Of a DNA stretch of 64,000 bases, positions 1-8,491 are shown in pieces. Origin of the DNA: Clostridiales bacterium (GTDB lineage Bacteria; Bacillota; Clostridia; Oscillospirales; CAG-272); NCBI GenBank assembly GCA_012837425.1, contig DURE01000006.1, positions 36,880-100,879 on the forward strand, given 5' to 3'. Each line of letters starts with the position of its first letter. Within the stretch, counting starts at the first letter, position 1. The notes below the pieces were generated by a model. It saw nothing but the letters and a program-made list of their open reading frames with translations. It searched no databases and was not told the origin of the DNA. The position numbers were made by a program, and so were the translations under genes.

Positions 1-415
1 AAGCGCTCAGCGTGCTCTCGCCGGTGCTGATTTCATAAACTGACTCTCCCCTGATTTTCTGCTCATCCAAAGGCCCGCCGGCGTCAAAGCGGGCTTTAAT
101 TCCGGCCGTGTCATATTCGTCGGTATTGTAAAGCGACACCGCCCGCAGCGCCATACTCCCGCCCTCTGATTTCTCCTGAAATCCGAACAGGAAAAAATCC
201 CGGTTTTCTTCCCCCGCCGGCCGGTCACCTTCAGAGATTAAGTGAATCTCCCCGAACACGGTGGGCTGGAGCGGTTGTGTGGTTTCGGTCTCGGTTGCGT
301 GTGGTTCGGCCTCTGCCGGCCGGCAGCCCCCGCAGATTATTGCTGCGATTACAAGGAAAAAAACAAGGGCTTCCACGGACGGCGGCATATGTCTGCTTTT
401 CTGTTCAGCTCGCAT
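1..415 (-). CDS. Putative secreted or lipoprotein, partial (C-terminus beyond left edge)
   Basis: An open frame runs from an ATG at 415 off the left edge, giving about 138 residues. GAGG lies six bases before the ATG and decides the start. The N-terminus has a short basic stretch, a hydrophobic core (residues 13-27) and a Gly-Gly-Cys at its end, which suggests export and possibly lipidation, although the lipobox is poor. A Thr/Glu/Pro-rich linker follows, then a folded region I do not recognise. It lies 76 bases downstream of the GLUG/MucBP gene, with a strong hairpin between them, so it may be read through from that gene. Function unknown. Confidence 0.6.
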   Translation of the reverse strand, partial: MRAEQKSRHMPPSVEALVFFLVIAAIICGGCRPAEAEPHATETETTQPLQPTVFGEIHLISEGDRPAGEENRDFFLFGFQEKSEGGSMALRAVSLYNTDEYDTAGIKARFDAGGPLDEQKIRGESVYEISTGESTLSA

Positions 416-429
416 AATTACCTCGCTAG

Positions 430-457
430 ACCGGGACCGGCGCTCGCCAGTCCCGGT
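430..457 (-). terminator. Strong intergenic hairpin (partial terminator or processing stem)
   Basis: An 8-bp perfect inverted repeat (ACCGGGAC / GTCCCGGT) encloses a second GGCG/CGCC repeat. It sits between the surface protein gene and the left-edge gene, immediately before the latter's ribosome binding site. No U-tract follows in the leftward direction, so it is more likely an attenuating or mRNA-stabilising stem than a full terminator. Confidence 0.4.
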
Positions 458-491
458 AAATTGATTCAGGTTATGCTTCTAGGTCGGGTAA

Positions 492-2237
492 TCAGCTCCT
501 GCGTTTCTTTGCGACACCGGCAGTGCCGGCAAGAGCAAAGAGAATGAAGGCGGGGGCGACAGCCGACTTGCAGCCCGAGGATTCGGGCTTCTCGGTCTCG
601 GGTGCTTTGGTTGTCCCGGCCCCCTCGCCGGTCCCGGTCGCGTCGCCGGTTGATTTGTAGGTCACCTTTATTGTCCTGTCAATCTCATATTTCCCCTCAA
701 TCACCGGGAAATTAGGCTCATATCCCTCAATCACGGGAGACTCGATACTGAACTCGGTGCCAAAGGGCTTAGTGTCGACATAAGGGTCGGCCGCCTTGCT
801 TCCGTCCTCAAATACATACTCGATGGTCAGTTTGTACTCCCTGATAGAATATGTAACCGTTATCTCAACCGGTGCGTTGCCCATTTTGCCGGACACGGTT
901 TCCTGATCGGTGGTATAGCCGGTAATGGCCGGAGAATCAATGCTGTATTCCTCTCCTTCGAGCAGGTCGGCTTTATAGTCTTCAGCCGCCTTATCTCCGT
1001 TTGAGTAAACGTAGTGAATGGTCAGCGGAATTGTAGTTGCGAAAAATGCCTCCTCAATTGCGGCTGCGGCGCTTTCCATCGCCGCATATTCGGCGTCTGT
1101 CTTGGCCACAATTTTGTTGTCCTTGAGCTCAAATCCGCTTATCGCACCCGAGCCGCCAATCTCAAGGGTGCCCGAGGGCACCGAATAGCAGTTTTCAATT
1201 GTTCCGATAACCTGAAGGAGCCCGCCGATAAGCCCGGTCTGGGTTGTGTCGTTATCCTTGCCGGTAATTGAGCCGAAGTTGTAGCAGTTTGAAATTATCG
1301 AACCGGCACTGCTGTGGAATTTGCCGATAATGCCGCCGACGCCGGTGTTATCGTTGAGATAATCGGCAAAGCTGATCTCACCGTAGTTGACACAATTGAC
1401 AATTTCGGCCGTTTTTACGAAAGCCGATATGCCCGCAGCTCCGGCATGATTGGGCGTCGCGGTCTTGGCGAGCGCGACCACGTTTCCGTAATTGATGCAG
1501 TTCTTAACCACGCTGGAGTCGGCAAGGCCGACGATGCCGCCGATGATGACGTTGTTGGTAGGTTTGGCAGAGGTGCCGTCAAGTGCGCCGTAGCCGTAAA
1601 TGGTGCCCTCGTTGATGCAGGAGTCAATGGTGCCTTCCTTCTCGACGCGGCCGGCAATCATGCCGCTTGAGCTGGTATAGCACTCGACGACCGAGGTTGC
1701 GTCAACCGTGCAGCGGGCCACCGTGCCGCCGCCGATATAGCCGGCAATAACTGCCGAGTAGCAGGCGTCTTTGGTAACTATGCTGGCGCCCACGAAGTTG
1801 ATTCCCTTAGCCGTGCCGCCGATGATTCCGAAAAATCCGAAGCGGATGCCGTCGGGCTCTCTGGAGGCCATATCGATGGTCAAATTCTTTATGTAATGTC
1901 CTTGTCCGTCAAAAGTCCCCATAAACCCGGTGGTTCCGGAAGCTCCGGTGGTGGTTCCTATCGGTACCCAGTTTTTGCCGCCGAGGTCGATGTCGGCGCC
2001 CAGCAATATTGTCTTGCCCGAAAAATCGTCGGGTGCAATGCTTGACAGAGCACCGTTGACTATCGCGGCAAGCCCGGCCAGTTGTTCGGGGGTTGTTAAG
2101 GTAAAGGTGGTGTCGGTGGTGTTATACCACGAGGTGTCGATGGTTGTTCCATCCCATGCCGCAGAGGTGCCAACGGTAAAGACTGCAAGCAGAACTACCG
2201 TTGTGAACGTAAGAAGCAATGCTGAAATTCGTTTCAT
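492..2237 (-). CDS. Secreted surface protein with GLUG repeats, two MucBP domains and a Gly-Cys C-terminal anchor
   Basis: The 581-residue protein starts with a signal peptide (residues 1 to about 27, ending SAA). Residues of about 130-350 hold repeats of the GLUG type (GGIVG, GGIIG, each followed by an N-C-x-N-x-G pattern), a beta-helix motif of secreted and adhesin-like proteins. Two MucBP-like domains follow (about 400-465 and 470-535), each with an HYVY/IEYV start and a GY core. The end is a Thr/Pro/Glu linker, a Gly-Cys, a hydrophobic helix and KKRRS, an anchor-like tail without LPXTG. It lies downstream of the solute-binding gene and may share its transcript. Role as surface adhesin or glycan binder is inferred from the domains. 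Confidence 0.75.
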   Translation of the reverse strand: MKRISALLLTFTTVVLLAVFTVGTSAAWDGTTIDTSWYNTTDTTFTLTTPEQLAGLAAIVNGALSSIAPDDFSGKTILLGADIDLGGKNWVPIGTTTGASGTTGFMGTFDGQGHYIKNLTIDMASREPDGIRFGFFGIIGGTAKGINFVGASIVTKDACYSAVIAGYIGGGTVARCTVDATSVVECYTSSSGMIAGRVEKEGTIDSCINEGTIYGYGALDGTSAKPTNNVIIGGIVGLADSSVVKNCINYGNVVALAKTATPNHAGAAGISAFVKTAEIVNCVNYGEISFADYLNDNTGVGGIIGKFHSSAGSIISNCYNFGSITGKDNDTTQTGLIGGLLQVIGTIENCYSVPSGTLEIGGSGAISGFELKDNKIVAKTDAEYAAMESAAAAIEEAFFATTIPLTIHYVYSNGDKAAEDYKADLLEGEEYSIDSPAITGYTTDQETVSGKMGNAPVEITVTYSIREYKLTIEYVFEDGSKAADPYVDTKPFGTEFSIESPVIEGYEPNFPVIEGKYEIDRTIKVTYKSTGDATGTGEGAGTTKAPETEKPESSGCKSAVAPAFILFALAGTAGVAKKRRS

Positions 2238-2298
2238 GTTTTTGTTCCTTTCGTTAAGTTTATTTAAATCGGTACCGTATTACTCTTTGTGCGGGAAA

Positions 2299-3783
2299 TC
2301 AGCTCCCAAAATCATTTCTAAACTTTTGGAGCATCGTTTCTATCGCTTTTGACTGGGCTTTGTATGCCGTGGCGAAGTTACCGTTGTTATTTGTTATGCA
2401 GCTGCGCCAAATTGTCAGAGTCACGTTGTTGAATGCGGCGTAGGCATATATCCGGCCGACGTCAAAGTTGACTGAGGCGCGTAGAATGTCAAGCATTTTT
2501 CCGGTTTCCTCGTCCGAGGCATATTTGTGCTTTAGAGTGATGTTGAATACCTCGGGCGTGACAAGCCGATGACCGGCTGAGGCCAGGCATTCGAGCAGGT
2601 ATGCGCAGTGTTCCTGCTTCTGGGTCCCTGTCGAAATCGAATACAGGGTGTGCGGGTATGAAACACCGGTCACATAATCTTCCTGATACTCGTCATATTT
2701 CGGAGCCGGAACAATTCCATAGAAGTCAACTTCATTAAAGCTGAGGAAGGCAGCATTGAGAGAGGCAAACTCAAACAGGCAGCGGCCGTCAGCGAAGATT
2801 TTGGTACCCACTTCGGTGTAAACATCCCCGCTCTTGTAGAACCAGTCAATAATTTTAGCCAGGAGGTTTGAGGTTTTTTCGCTGTTCCAGGAGTCGGATA
2901 TAACCGGTAGGTCGTCACTGTCCTTCTCCATTGTCACAAGCCCCGCGCCGTAAAAGGCGGTGTCAAGTGCGTTTGTTTTTGAGGAAATGGTAAACCCGTA
3001 GATGTCGCTGTCATCGTTTGTGCCATTCCCGTTTAAGTCGTTATAGACGTCCTTCGACATGGAAATCAGCTTGTCTATCGTCCACTTTCCGGATAATACA
3101 AGCTCGTAGGGCGACTCGAGATTCAGCTCCTGCAGCATATTTTTATTGAAGTATGTACACTGGAGCATCGCGATAAGGTTTGTCGATATGTCGCCGGTAA
3201 CAAAACAAAGCTTGCCGCCGATTGTCGCTTCGCTCACCATCTCCTCGGGCCACCACGGGAGGTCGAATGCAAAAATATTGTCGTACTCCATCAAATTAAC
3301 AGTATAGCCCTGGACCGACAGTAAAGCGTTTGCCTGACTGTAGCCGGCAACAATGTCATAGTCACAGGTGCCGGAGTTTACATCGGTCACAACCTTCTGA
3401 GTCCACTGAATATAATATGAGCCATCACCGAGCTCACCATAAAAATCCAACTGGTTGTTCAGACGTTCGGTCACAATAAGGTTGCGGGTGAAAATTGCGT
3501 CGTTGATGTTCTCTCCGTTCTGTCCTTCAGAAAAAAACTCCTGAATATGCCGGTCGGACCAGTAAAATATTTTAATGGTCTCGCCTTTAAAGTCAAGCCT
3601 CTCGGGCAGCCGGTCGAGTCTGTAGCCGTCTTTGTCATACAGCGAGTCGGAATCTTCCGGAGTTGTGGCGTCGCCGCTCTGGACAGTCGTCGTGGTTAAG
3701 TTCTCGTCTTCCCCGCCGACGCAGGAAATCAGGGCGGTTGTCATCAGCAGCGCAAGGAACAGCGCAATAATTCTTCTTAACAT
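2299..3783 (-). CDS. Extracellular solute-binding lipoprotein (ABC-type, probably carbohydrate)
   Basis: The 494-residue protein has a lipoprotein signal peptide with lipobox LISC (Cys about residue 21), an acidic/Thr linker, and a long periplasmic-binding-protein-like body of the family 1 solute-binding class. The start at 3783 is supported by AAGGAG nine bases upstream. The gene follows a LacI regulator, and two of that regulator's probable operators lie in its 247-bp upstream gap, so it is likely induced by the sugar the regulator senses. No permease or ATPase genes are visible; they may lie left of the window or be shared. The ligand cannot be told from sequence. Confidence 0.75.
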   Translation of the reverse strand: MLRRIIALFLALLMTTALISCVGGEDENLTTTTVQSGDATTPEDSDSLYDKDGYRLDRLPERLDFKGETIKIFYWSDRHIQEFFSEGQNGENINDAIFTRNLIVTERLNNQLDFYGELGDGSYYIQWTQKVVTDVNSGTCDYDIVAGYSQANALLSVQGYTVNLMEYDNIFAFDLPWWPEEMVSEATIGGKLCFVTGDISTNLIAMLQCTYFNKNMLQELNLESPYELVLSGKWTIDKLISMSKDVYNDLNGNGTNDDSDIYGFTISSKTNALDTAFYGAGLVTMEKDSDDLPVISDSWNSEKTSNLLAKIIDWFYKSGDVYTEVGTKIFADGRCLFEFASLNAAFLSFNEVDFYGIVPAPKYDEYQEDYVTGVSYPHTLYSISTGTQKQEHCAYLLECLASAGHRLVTPEVFNITLKHKYASDEETGKMLDILRASVNFDVGRIYAYAAFNNVTLTIWRSCITNNNGNFATAYKAQSKAIETMLQKFRNDFGS

Positions 3784-3847
3784 TCAATATATCTCCTTTC
3801 GGGATTATACTTGCCGTTTGACATTTTTGAGACTGGCCAGGAAATAT

Positions 3848-3859
3848 CGGAACGTTCCG
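3848..3859. promoter_or_regulatory. Probable LacI-family operator O1
   Basis: A 12-bp perfect palindrome CGGAACGTTCCG with the central CG typical of LacI-family operators. It lies 7 bases beyond a TATTTA -10-like sequence on the minus strand, the same geometry as the operator at the LacI gene's own promoter. Confidence 0.65.
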
Positions 3860-4004
3860 CATGGCTAAATACAGCACTATTTTAGTGTGGTTATACGGGT
3901 TGCTTAGGTTGGTTTCAGCCGATTTTACTGTCACATTTAATAATACGCAGCTATCCGGCACCATTTGCTTCTCTTGGTCGGACAGGTTGGTGTTTTCTAA
4001 ATTG

Positions 4005-4016
4005 CGGAACGTTCCG
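4005..4016. promoter_or_regulatory. Probable LacI-family operator O2
   Basis: A second identical 12-bp palindrome CGGAACGTTCCG, 157 bp from O1 centre to centre and just past the end of the LacI gene. The pair would allow looping repression of the solute-binding gene. Confidence 0.6.
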
Positions 4017-4030
4017 AATGACTTCATTTA

Positions 4031-5107
4031 TTAACAGCTCATCGGCCTTATGCCGCTGAGTTGAGAAGCCTTAGTCGTGAGCTTTTTTACCGAGTCGCGC
4101 ACGGTAAGCACCGGTTCGATAAACCGGCTTACCGGAAAGCTCTTGTCGTTGCCGGCAAGGCGCTCAAGCAGCAGCTCGGCCGCCCTGTCGCCGGTTTTTT
4201 CTTTTTGTATATTTATCGCTGTCAGTGCCGGCGAGGCGTAGCTGTACATAACCGAGTCTTCGTGCCCGATTATCGAAATATCGTCGGGTATGCGTATTCT
4301 GTGCTCATAGAGATAACGCAGAACTCCCATTGTGATTGACACGTTGGCGGTTATCAGCCCCGTGGGATTAGCGCCGCTTGTGAGTAGCTGCCCGGCCGCT
4401 ATATATCCGCTGGACCCGGTGTTGTCCCTGCAGTCGACAACCAGCGACCTGTCAATCTCAAGTCCGACTTCGGCCAAAGCCCGCCGATAACCCTCAAACC
4501 GCTCGACATTTGAGGTGAAATTCGGGGCGCAGTTGACCAGCCCAATACGCCGGTGGCCGTTTACATAGAGGTGCTTTGCTGCAAGGTAGACCGACTGCGG
4601 CACATCAACCCGGATTGAATCATATTCAGAGCAGGTCCGACCCACCGCCACTACCGGTATGTTCCGCTCTTTCAGCACCCGCCTGACGACCAGCGGCATT
4701 TCAAGCGCGCCGATAACAAACAGCCCGTCAATCCGGTTGTCGGTAAACATCGGGGGCAGAACCGTCTCCCCGGGGGTCATGTACGAGGTCATAAGCCCGT
4801 ATCTGGTAGTGCTGAGCCGCGCGATAATCCCCCGGCTGATGTCCTGCGAGTAAACGCCGGTCTCCTGAGCAAACTGGTAATCCAAGCTGCGCTTGTCGGC
4901 GTGAACAATCAGCGCGCCGAGAATGTTGGTCCTCCCCTGCACGAAGTTGCGTGCCGTGAAGTTCGGAACGTATTTCAGCTCCCTAATTGTGTCAAGCACC
5001 AACTGACGTGTTTCTTCTTTAACCCCGCTCCGCCCGCATATCACGGCCGATACGGTGGTTTTGGAGACACCAGCTGCGCGGGCAACGTCAATTATTGTTA
5101 CCGGCAT
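4031..5107 (-). CDS. LacI/GalR-family transcriptional regulator
   Basis: 358 residues. The N-terminal helix-turn-helix (VARAAGVSKTTVSAVI, about residues 8-23) and hinge region are followed by a ligand-binding domain of the periplasmic-binding type. The ATG at 5107 is preceded by GGAGG eight bases upstream. The gene has its own near-consensus promoter, with a GGAACGTTCC palindrome directly after the -10, so autorepression is likely. Two further copies of the palindrome precede the downstream solute-binding gene, which is the probable target. The effector is probably a sugar, as for the family, but cannot be named. Confidence 0.85.
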   Translation of the reverse strand: MPVTIIDVARAAGVSKTTVSAVICGRSGVKEETRQLVLDTIRELKYVPNFTARNFVQGRTNILGALIVHADKRSLDYQFAQETGVYSQDISRGIIARLSTTRYGLMTSYMTPGETVLPPMFTDNRIDGLFVIGALEMPLVVRRVLKERNIPVVAVGRTCSEYDSIRVDVPQSVYLAAKHLYVNGHRRIGLVNCAPNFTSNVERFEGYRRALAEVGLEIDRSLVVDCRDNTGSSGYIAAGQLLTSGANPTGLITANVSITMGVLRYLYEHRIRIPDDISIIGHEDSVMYSYASPALTAINIQKEKTGDRAAELLLERLAGNDKSFPVSRFIEPVLTVRDSVKKLTTKASQLSGIRPMSC

Positions 5108-5123
5108 GACAAAGCCTCCATCA

Positions 5124-5133
5124 GGAACGTTCC
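5124..5133. promoter_or_regulatory. Probable LacI-family operator O3 (autoregulatory)
   Basis: The palindrome GGAACGTTCC starts 6 bases after the -10 of the LacI gene promoter, overlapping the expected transcription start and upstream of the ribosome binding site. It shares its 10-bp core with O1 and O2. Confidence 0.65.
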
Positions 5134-5139
5134 GGCCTC

Positions 5140-5168
5140 ATAATATCACAGTTATCTTAATCTGTCAA
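5140..5168 (-). promoter_or_regulatory. Sigma-A promoter of the LacI-family gene
   Basis: On the minus strand TTGACA (5163-5168) is separated by 17 bp from TATTAT (5140-5145). The -35 is a perfect match and the -10 has five of six bases. Transcription would start close to operator O3. Confidence 0.8.
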
Positions 5169-5358
5169 TATGCATGTTTTATAATTATTGTGCAGTTTGT
5201 TTATACAATATTTCAAAAGCCGGCCGATCTGCCGGGGATATTCTGTGTTATAATGCACATGAAGGCCGATTTTTCTCCTCAACATGTTACTTTTTTCTCC
5301 TTCATTACGAATGCTGTATATGGAAGCGCTTCCCGCAACTGTATTCGGAGGTAACCCG

Positions 5359-5619
5359 ATGACCGATGAAGAATTGCTGCATGCCTTAAAAAACAACCCG
5401 AACGAGGGGCTGGAGCTCGCTATGCGGCGATATACCGGCTTGGTTTATACAATTGTGTACGGCCGGATTTCGGCGGTCGGCACGCCCGAGGACACCGAAG
5501 AGCTGGTAGCCGACGTGTTTGTCGAGCTCTGGCGCAGCCGTGAGAATGGCGATAATGATTATCGGAATGACCGCACAGTCGGGCTTCAGTTTCTTCTGGT
5601 TCGGAAGATCGGGCATTGA
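5359..5619 (+). pseudogene. ECF sigma factor remnant (region 2 only)
   Basis: ATG at 5359 with GGAGG seven bases upstream. The first 63 or so residues match an ECF sigma factor: the N-terminal helix, a core-binding segment (RRYTGLVYTIVYGRI) and the region 2 motif (EDTEELVADVFVELW). After that the frame becomes meaningless and stops at 5619. Region 4, needed for -35 recognition, is absent. At the same place a second frame opens into the transmembrane and extracellular part of an anti-sigma-like protein. The simplest reading is a deletion that removed the end of the sigma gene and the start of the anti-sigma gene. Transcription initiation by this product is unlikely. Confidence 0.7.
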
Positions 5620-6529
5620 AACCACCGAAATTGTCGACGGCGACACTTCAGGGTTTTATTCGCTGACCTCGCCGGTGGAGCTGAAGGGCGGCATACTGCG
5701 CTATGCCTTTGTTGCACCCAACCCAGACGGCACCTGCTCGCTCACACTGTATGCCGAGGCGCCGGGGATGAGCTCCCGTGACTATTTGAAATGCTATATA
5801 ACGCTGCCCGACGGCAATGATTATCACCCGGGGCGCGAAAACATACAGGCCGGCGGCTTCGGCGGGGGCAGTGTCAGCAGGGTCTGTGTAATAGCCTTTT
5901 TCAAGGAGCTTCGCTTGGACGCCGGGAAGAGTTTTGATTTTATCCTGCATCTGACCGGCGATGAGACTGCCGACCAGATAAGCCTTCCGGCTGCCGACAG
6001 TTCGATCTTTGAGAACCGGCTCTCAAGTGTGAGCTGGAATGGTATAAAAATCAGCGCCATTACCCTCGGCGGAGACTTCAACGGTGTTCTTGTAAATCAT
6101 GAACTTGACCCCGACAAATGCGAGCTGCCGGAACTAAAGAAAATACTTGACCTGGCCCGTGACGAGAAAAATAAAGTGCGTATCAAAATGCTCGAACACC
6201 TATGCACATCAGACGGTCTCGGCATGAGCCGCTCGGGTATGGGCAGGGGCGGAATGCACAGCTGGAACTACTCTTTGTCCATCCCTTACGACCCTGATAA
6301 AAAGCCAGACCATATCAAATGTGATTTTATATTCCTGGGGTTAATAAACCCGGACAGCGGCGAGGACTTTGACGGCACGCTCGGAATTGACCTCGACAAG
6401 CTGGCCGCGGAGTGTATAGAATACGGTATTACAACCGATTTTAAAAGTAAAAGTGGCGAAAGTGTACCGAGCGGGTGCACAACAATTGTCCTTGACCTGG
6501 ACAATCCGATAATCCTACCACTCAAGTAA
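5546..6529 (+). CDS. Anti-sigma-like membrane protein (DUF4179-type), N-terminally truncated
   Basis: This frame overlaps the sigma remnant. It begins with a transmembrane helix (AIMIIGMTAQSGFSFFWF) and continues as an extracytoplasmic domain of about 300 residues like that of DUF4179 proteins, the usual partner encoded after such sigma factors in Clostridia. The cytoplasmic sigma-binding part expected before the helix is missing. ATG 5546 is the first methionine; a TTG at 5519 is possible. Neither has a clear ribosome binding site, so expression would depend on coupling to the sigma frame. The ectodomain reading frame stays open to 6529, so loss appears recent. Family assignment is from general resemblance only. 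Confidence 0.5.
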   Translation: MAIMIIGMTAQSGFSFFWFGRSGIETTEIVDGDTSGFYSLTSPVELKGGILRYAFVAPNPDGTCSLTLYAEAPGMSSRDYLKCYITLPDGNDYHPGRENIQAGGFGGGSVSRVCVIAFFKELRLDAGKSFDFILHLTGDETADQISLPAADSSIFENRLSSVSWNGIKISAITLGGDFNGVLVNHELDPDKCELPELKKILDLARDEKNKVRIKMLEHLCTSDGLGMSRSGMGRGGMHSWNYSLSIPYDPDKKPDHIKCDFIFLGLINPDSGEDFDGTLGIDLDKLAAECIEYGITTDFKSKSGESVPSGCTTIVLDLDNPIILPLK

Positions 6530-6542
6530 AAACAGAAAACAC

Positions 6543-6575
6543 CCCCGGGGCAAAACAACCCCGGGGCTCATTTTA
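6543..6575 (+). terminator. Rho-independent terminator
   Basis: CCCCGGGG (6543-6550) pairs with CCCCGGGG (6559-6566) across an A-rich loop and is followed by a short T-rich tail (CATTTTAT). It ends the sigma/anti-sigma unit. Confidence 0.65.
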
Positions 6576-6648
6576 TACCGGGCGGCTGTATACGATACCA
6601 TATTCGGGAGGACAATAAAAACAAAAGAAAAATTTGTGAGGGCAAAAT

Positions 6649-8397
6649 ATGAGCAACCGCCTGATAAACGAAAAGTCCCCCTATCTCTTGCAGCACGCCG
6701 AAAACCCGGTCGACTGGTACCCCTGGGGCGAGGAGGCAAAGGAGCGGGCACTGGCCGAGGACAAGCCGCTCTTCCTCAGCATTGGCTACAGCGCCTGCCA
6801 CTGGTGCCACGTGATAGCCCGCGAGTCATTCTCGGATAATGAGGTGGCCGAGGTTCTGAACCGACATTTCGTGCCGGTAAAGGTCGACCGCGAGGAGCGC
6901 CCCGACCTCGACAGCGTCTACATGTCGGCCTGCCAAGCACTTAGCGGCTCGGGCGGCTGGCCGCTGACGATACTTGCGCTGCCCGACGGCCGCCCCTTTT
7001 ATGCCGCCACATACCTGCCGAAGGAGACCCTGCTCAAGCTCCTGAGAACCTGTGCTCAGCGATGGGAGGTTGAGCGGAGCTGGTTTTACGGCATCGCCAA
7101 AAGCCTCACCGAGGCGCTGAACCAGTCAAGGTGCAAATCAGCTTCCCGGGCGCGAGAGTCTGAGCCCGAGGAGCTTGCGGCCTCGGCATACCGCCAACTC
7201 TCGGACAGCTATGACCCGAGGTGGGGCGGTTTCGGCTCTGCCCCAAAATTCCCCACCCCGCACAATATTCTCTTTTTGCTCGACTATTTCCGCGACACCG
7301 GCGAGGAGCAGGCGCTCAAGATGGCCGACCGCACGCTTGAGGCCATGTACCGCGGCGGGATTTATGACCATATCGGCGGCGGCTTCTGCCGCTACTCCAC
7401 CGATAAAATGTGGCTGGTGCCGCATTTTGAGAAGATGCTCTATGATAACGCGCTGCTGCTCTGGGCATACGCCGACGCCTATATGCTCACCGGGCGGCCG
7501 CTTTTCGGTTTTGCCGGCGAGTCCACCGCCGACTATGTCCTGCGCGAGCTGACCGGACCCGACGGCGGGTTTTATAGCAGCCAGGACGCCGACACGGGCG
7601 GCGAGGAGGGCGGGTTTTACACCCTGACCCCAAGCGAAATCAAAGCTACTTTGGGTGAGGAAGACGGCCGACGCTTTTGCGAGTGGTTTGACATCACCGA
7701 GCGGGGCAACATATCGGGCAAAAGCATCCCGAACCTCATTCACAACCCGGAGTTTGAGGACGAACCAGAGGAAATTTCTCTGCTGCGGCACAAAATCTAC
7801 GAATGGCGCCTGCAGCGGGCAAAACCCGGGCTTGACGACAAGGTACTGACCTCTTGGAATGCGCTGATGGTCTGCGGGCTGGTGAAGGCCGCCGAGGCCT
7901 TCGGGAGAGGCGACTACCTCACAGCGGCCGGCCGTGCGGCAGACTATATCATGTCAAACCTCCGCTCCCCCGACGGCCGGCTCTGTATCCGGCGGCGGGA
8001 GGGCGAGTCATTCGGCGCCGGAATTGACGCCGACTACGCTGCGACCGCGCTCGCGCTACTGCTGCTCGGTCGCGACGATGAGGCCGCGGCGCTATCCGAT
8101 ATTCTGCTCAAGCATTTCTTCGACCATGACGCCGGCGGCCTTTACCTGTATGCCGACGACGCCGAGAAGCTCTTTATCCGACCAAAGGAGACTTACGACG
8201 GGGCGATCCCCTCGGGCAACTCGATTTTCCAAAGGGTACTCGCGGAACTGTATAAAAGAACTAAAGACGAAAAATGGCGGTGGGCATATATAAAGCAGCT
8301 CGGCTTTATCTGCTCGGCTGCCGCGCGTTATCCCCTCGCCTGCGCCTTTGCGCTACGCTACAAAACGTCGGTAAAGTTGTTAGATATTAGATATTAG
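6649..8397 (+). CDS. YyaL-type thioredoxin-fold/(alpha/alpha)6-barrel protein (DUF255)
   Basis: 582 residues of the family of B. subtilis YyaL and mammalian SSP411. The N-terminal DUF255 thioredoxin-like domain has the family start ([20 protein letters not shown]) and a C-H-W-C-H redox motif at about residues 50-54. The rest is an epimerase-like alpha-barrel with the conserved [10 protein letters not shown] and [14 protein letters not shown] segments. The family's biochemical role is unsettled. Members are usually 650-700 residues; here the C-terminus is short and its last codons run into the TTAGATA tandem repeat, so the end may have been remodelled. The start follows TGAGGG. No obvious operon partner. 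Confidence 0.9.
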   Translation: MSNRLINEKSPYLLQHAENPVDWYPWGEEAKERALAEDKPLFLSIGYSACHWCHVIARESFSDNEVAEVLNRHFVPVKVDREERPDLDSVYMSACQALSGSGGWPLTILALPDGRPFYAATYLPKETLLKLLRTCAQRWEVERSWFYGIAKSLTEALNQSRCKSASRARESEPEELAASAYRQLSDSYDPRWGGFGSAPKFPTPHNILFLLDYFRDTGEEQALKMADRTLEAMYRGGIYDHIGGGFCRYSTDKMWLVPHFEKMLYDNALLLWAYADAYMLTGRPLFGFAGESTADYVLRELTGPDGGFYSSQDADTGGEEGGFYTLTPSEIKATLGEEDGRRFCEWFDITERGNISGKSIPNLIHNPEFEDEPEEISLLRHKIYEWRLQRAKPGLDDKVLTSWNALMVCGLVKAAEAFGRGDYLTAAGRAADYIMSNLRSPDGRLCIRRREGESFGAGIDADYAATALALLLLGRDDEAAALSDILLKHFFDHDAGGLYLYADDAEKLFIRPKETYDGAIPSGNSIFQRVLAELYKRTKDEKWRWAYIKQLGFICSAAARYPLACAFALRYKTSVKLLDIRY

Positions 8398-8407
8398 ATA
8401 TTAGACA
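8380..8407. repeat. Short tandem repeat (TTAGATA)x4
   Basis: Three perfect copies of TTAGATA and a fourth with one change (TTAGACA). The array forms the stop-proximal end of the YyaL-type gene and probably sets its current C-terminus. Confidence 0.8.
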
Positions 8408-8440
8408 ATAGTAGATACGAAAGGTGCGGCGCAAGCGCTT

Positions 8441-8483
8441 AAAAAACAGGGCTGACGCAAATGTTTCGGTTTGCGCCAGCCCT
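8441..8483 (-). terminator. Rho-independent terminator for the leftward lipoprotein gene
   Basis: A 14-bp near-perfect stem (8448-8461 with 8470-8483, one mismatch) with an 8-base loop is followed on the minus strand by TGTTTTTT. On the plus strand it may also halt transcripts from the YyaL-type gene. Confidence 0.85.
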
Positions 8484-8491
8484 TTGGATTA

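Noticed and set aside
3635..4027. A 130-residue open frame overlapping the start of the solute-binding gene
   Set aside because: It runs through both operator palindromes and then overlaps the well-supported lipoprotein gene in another frame; composition is not protein-like and there is no ribosome binding site.
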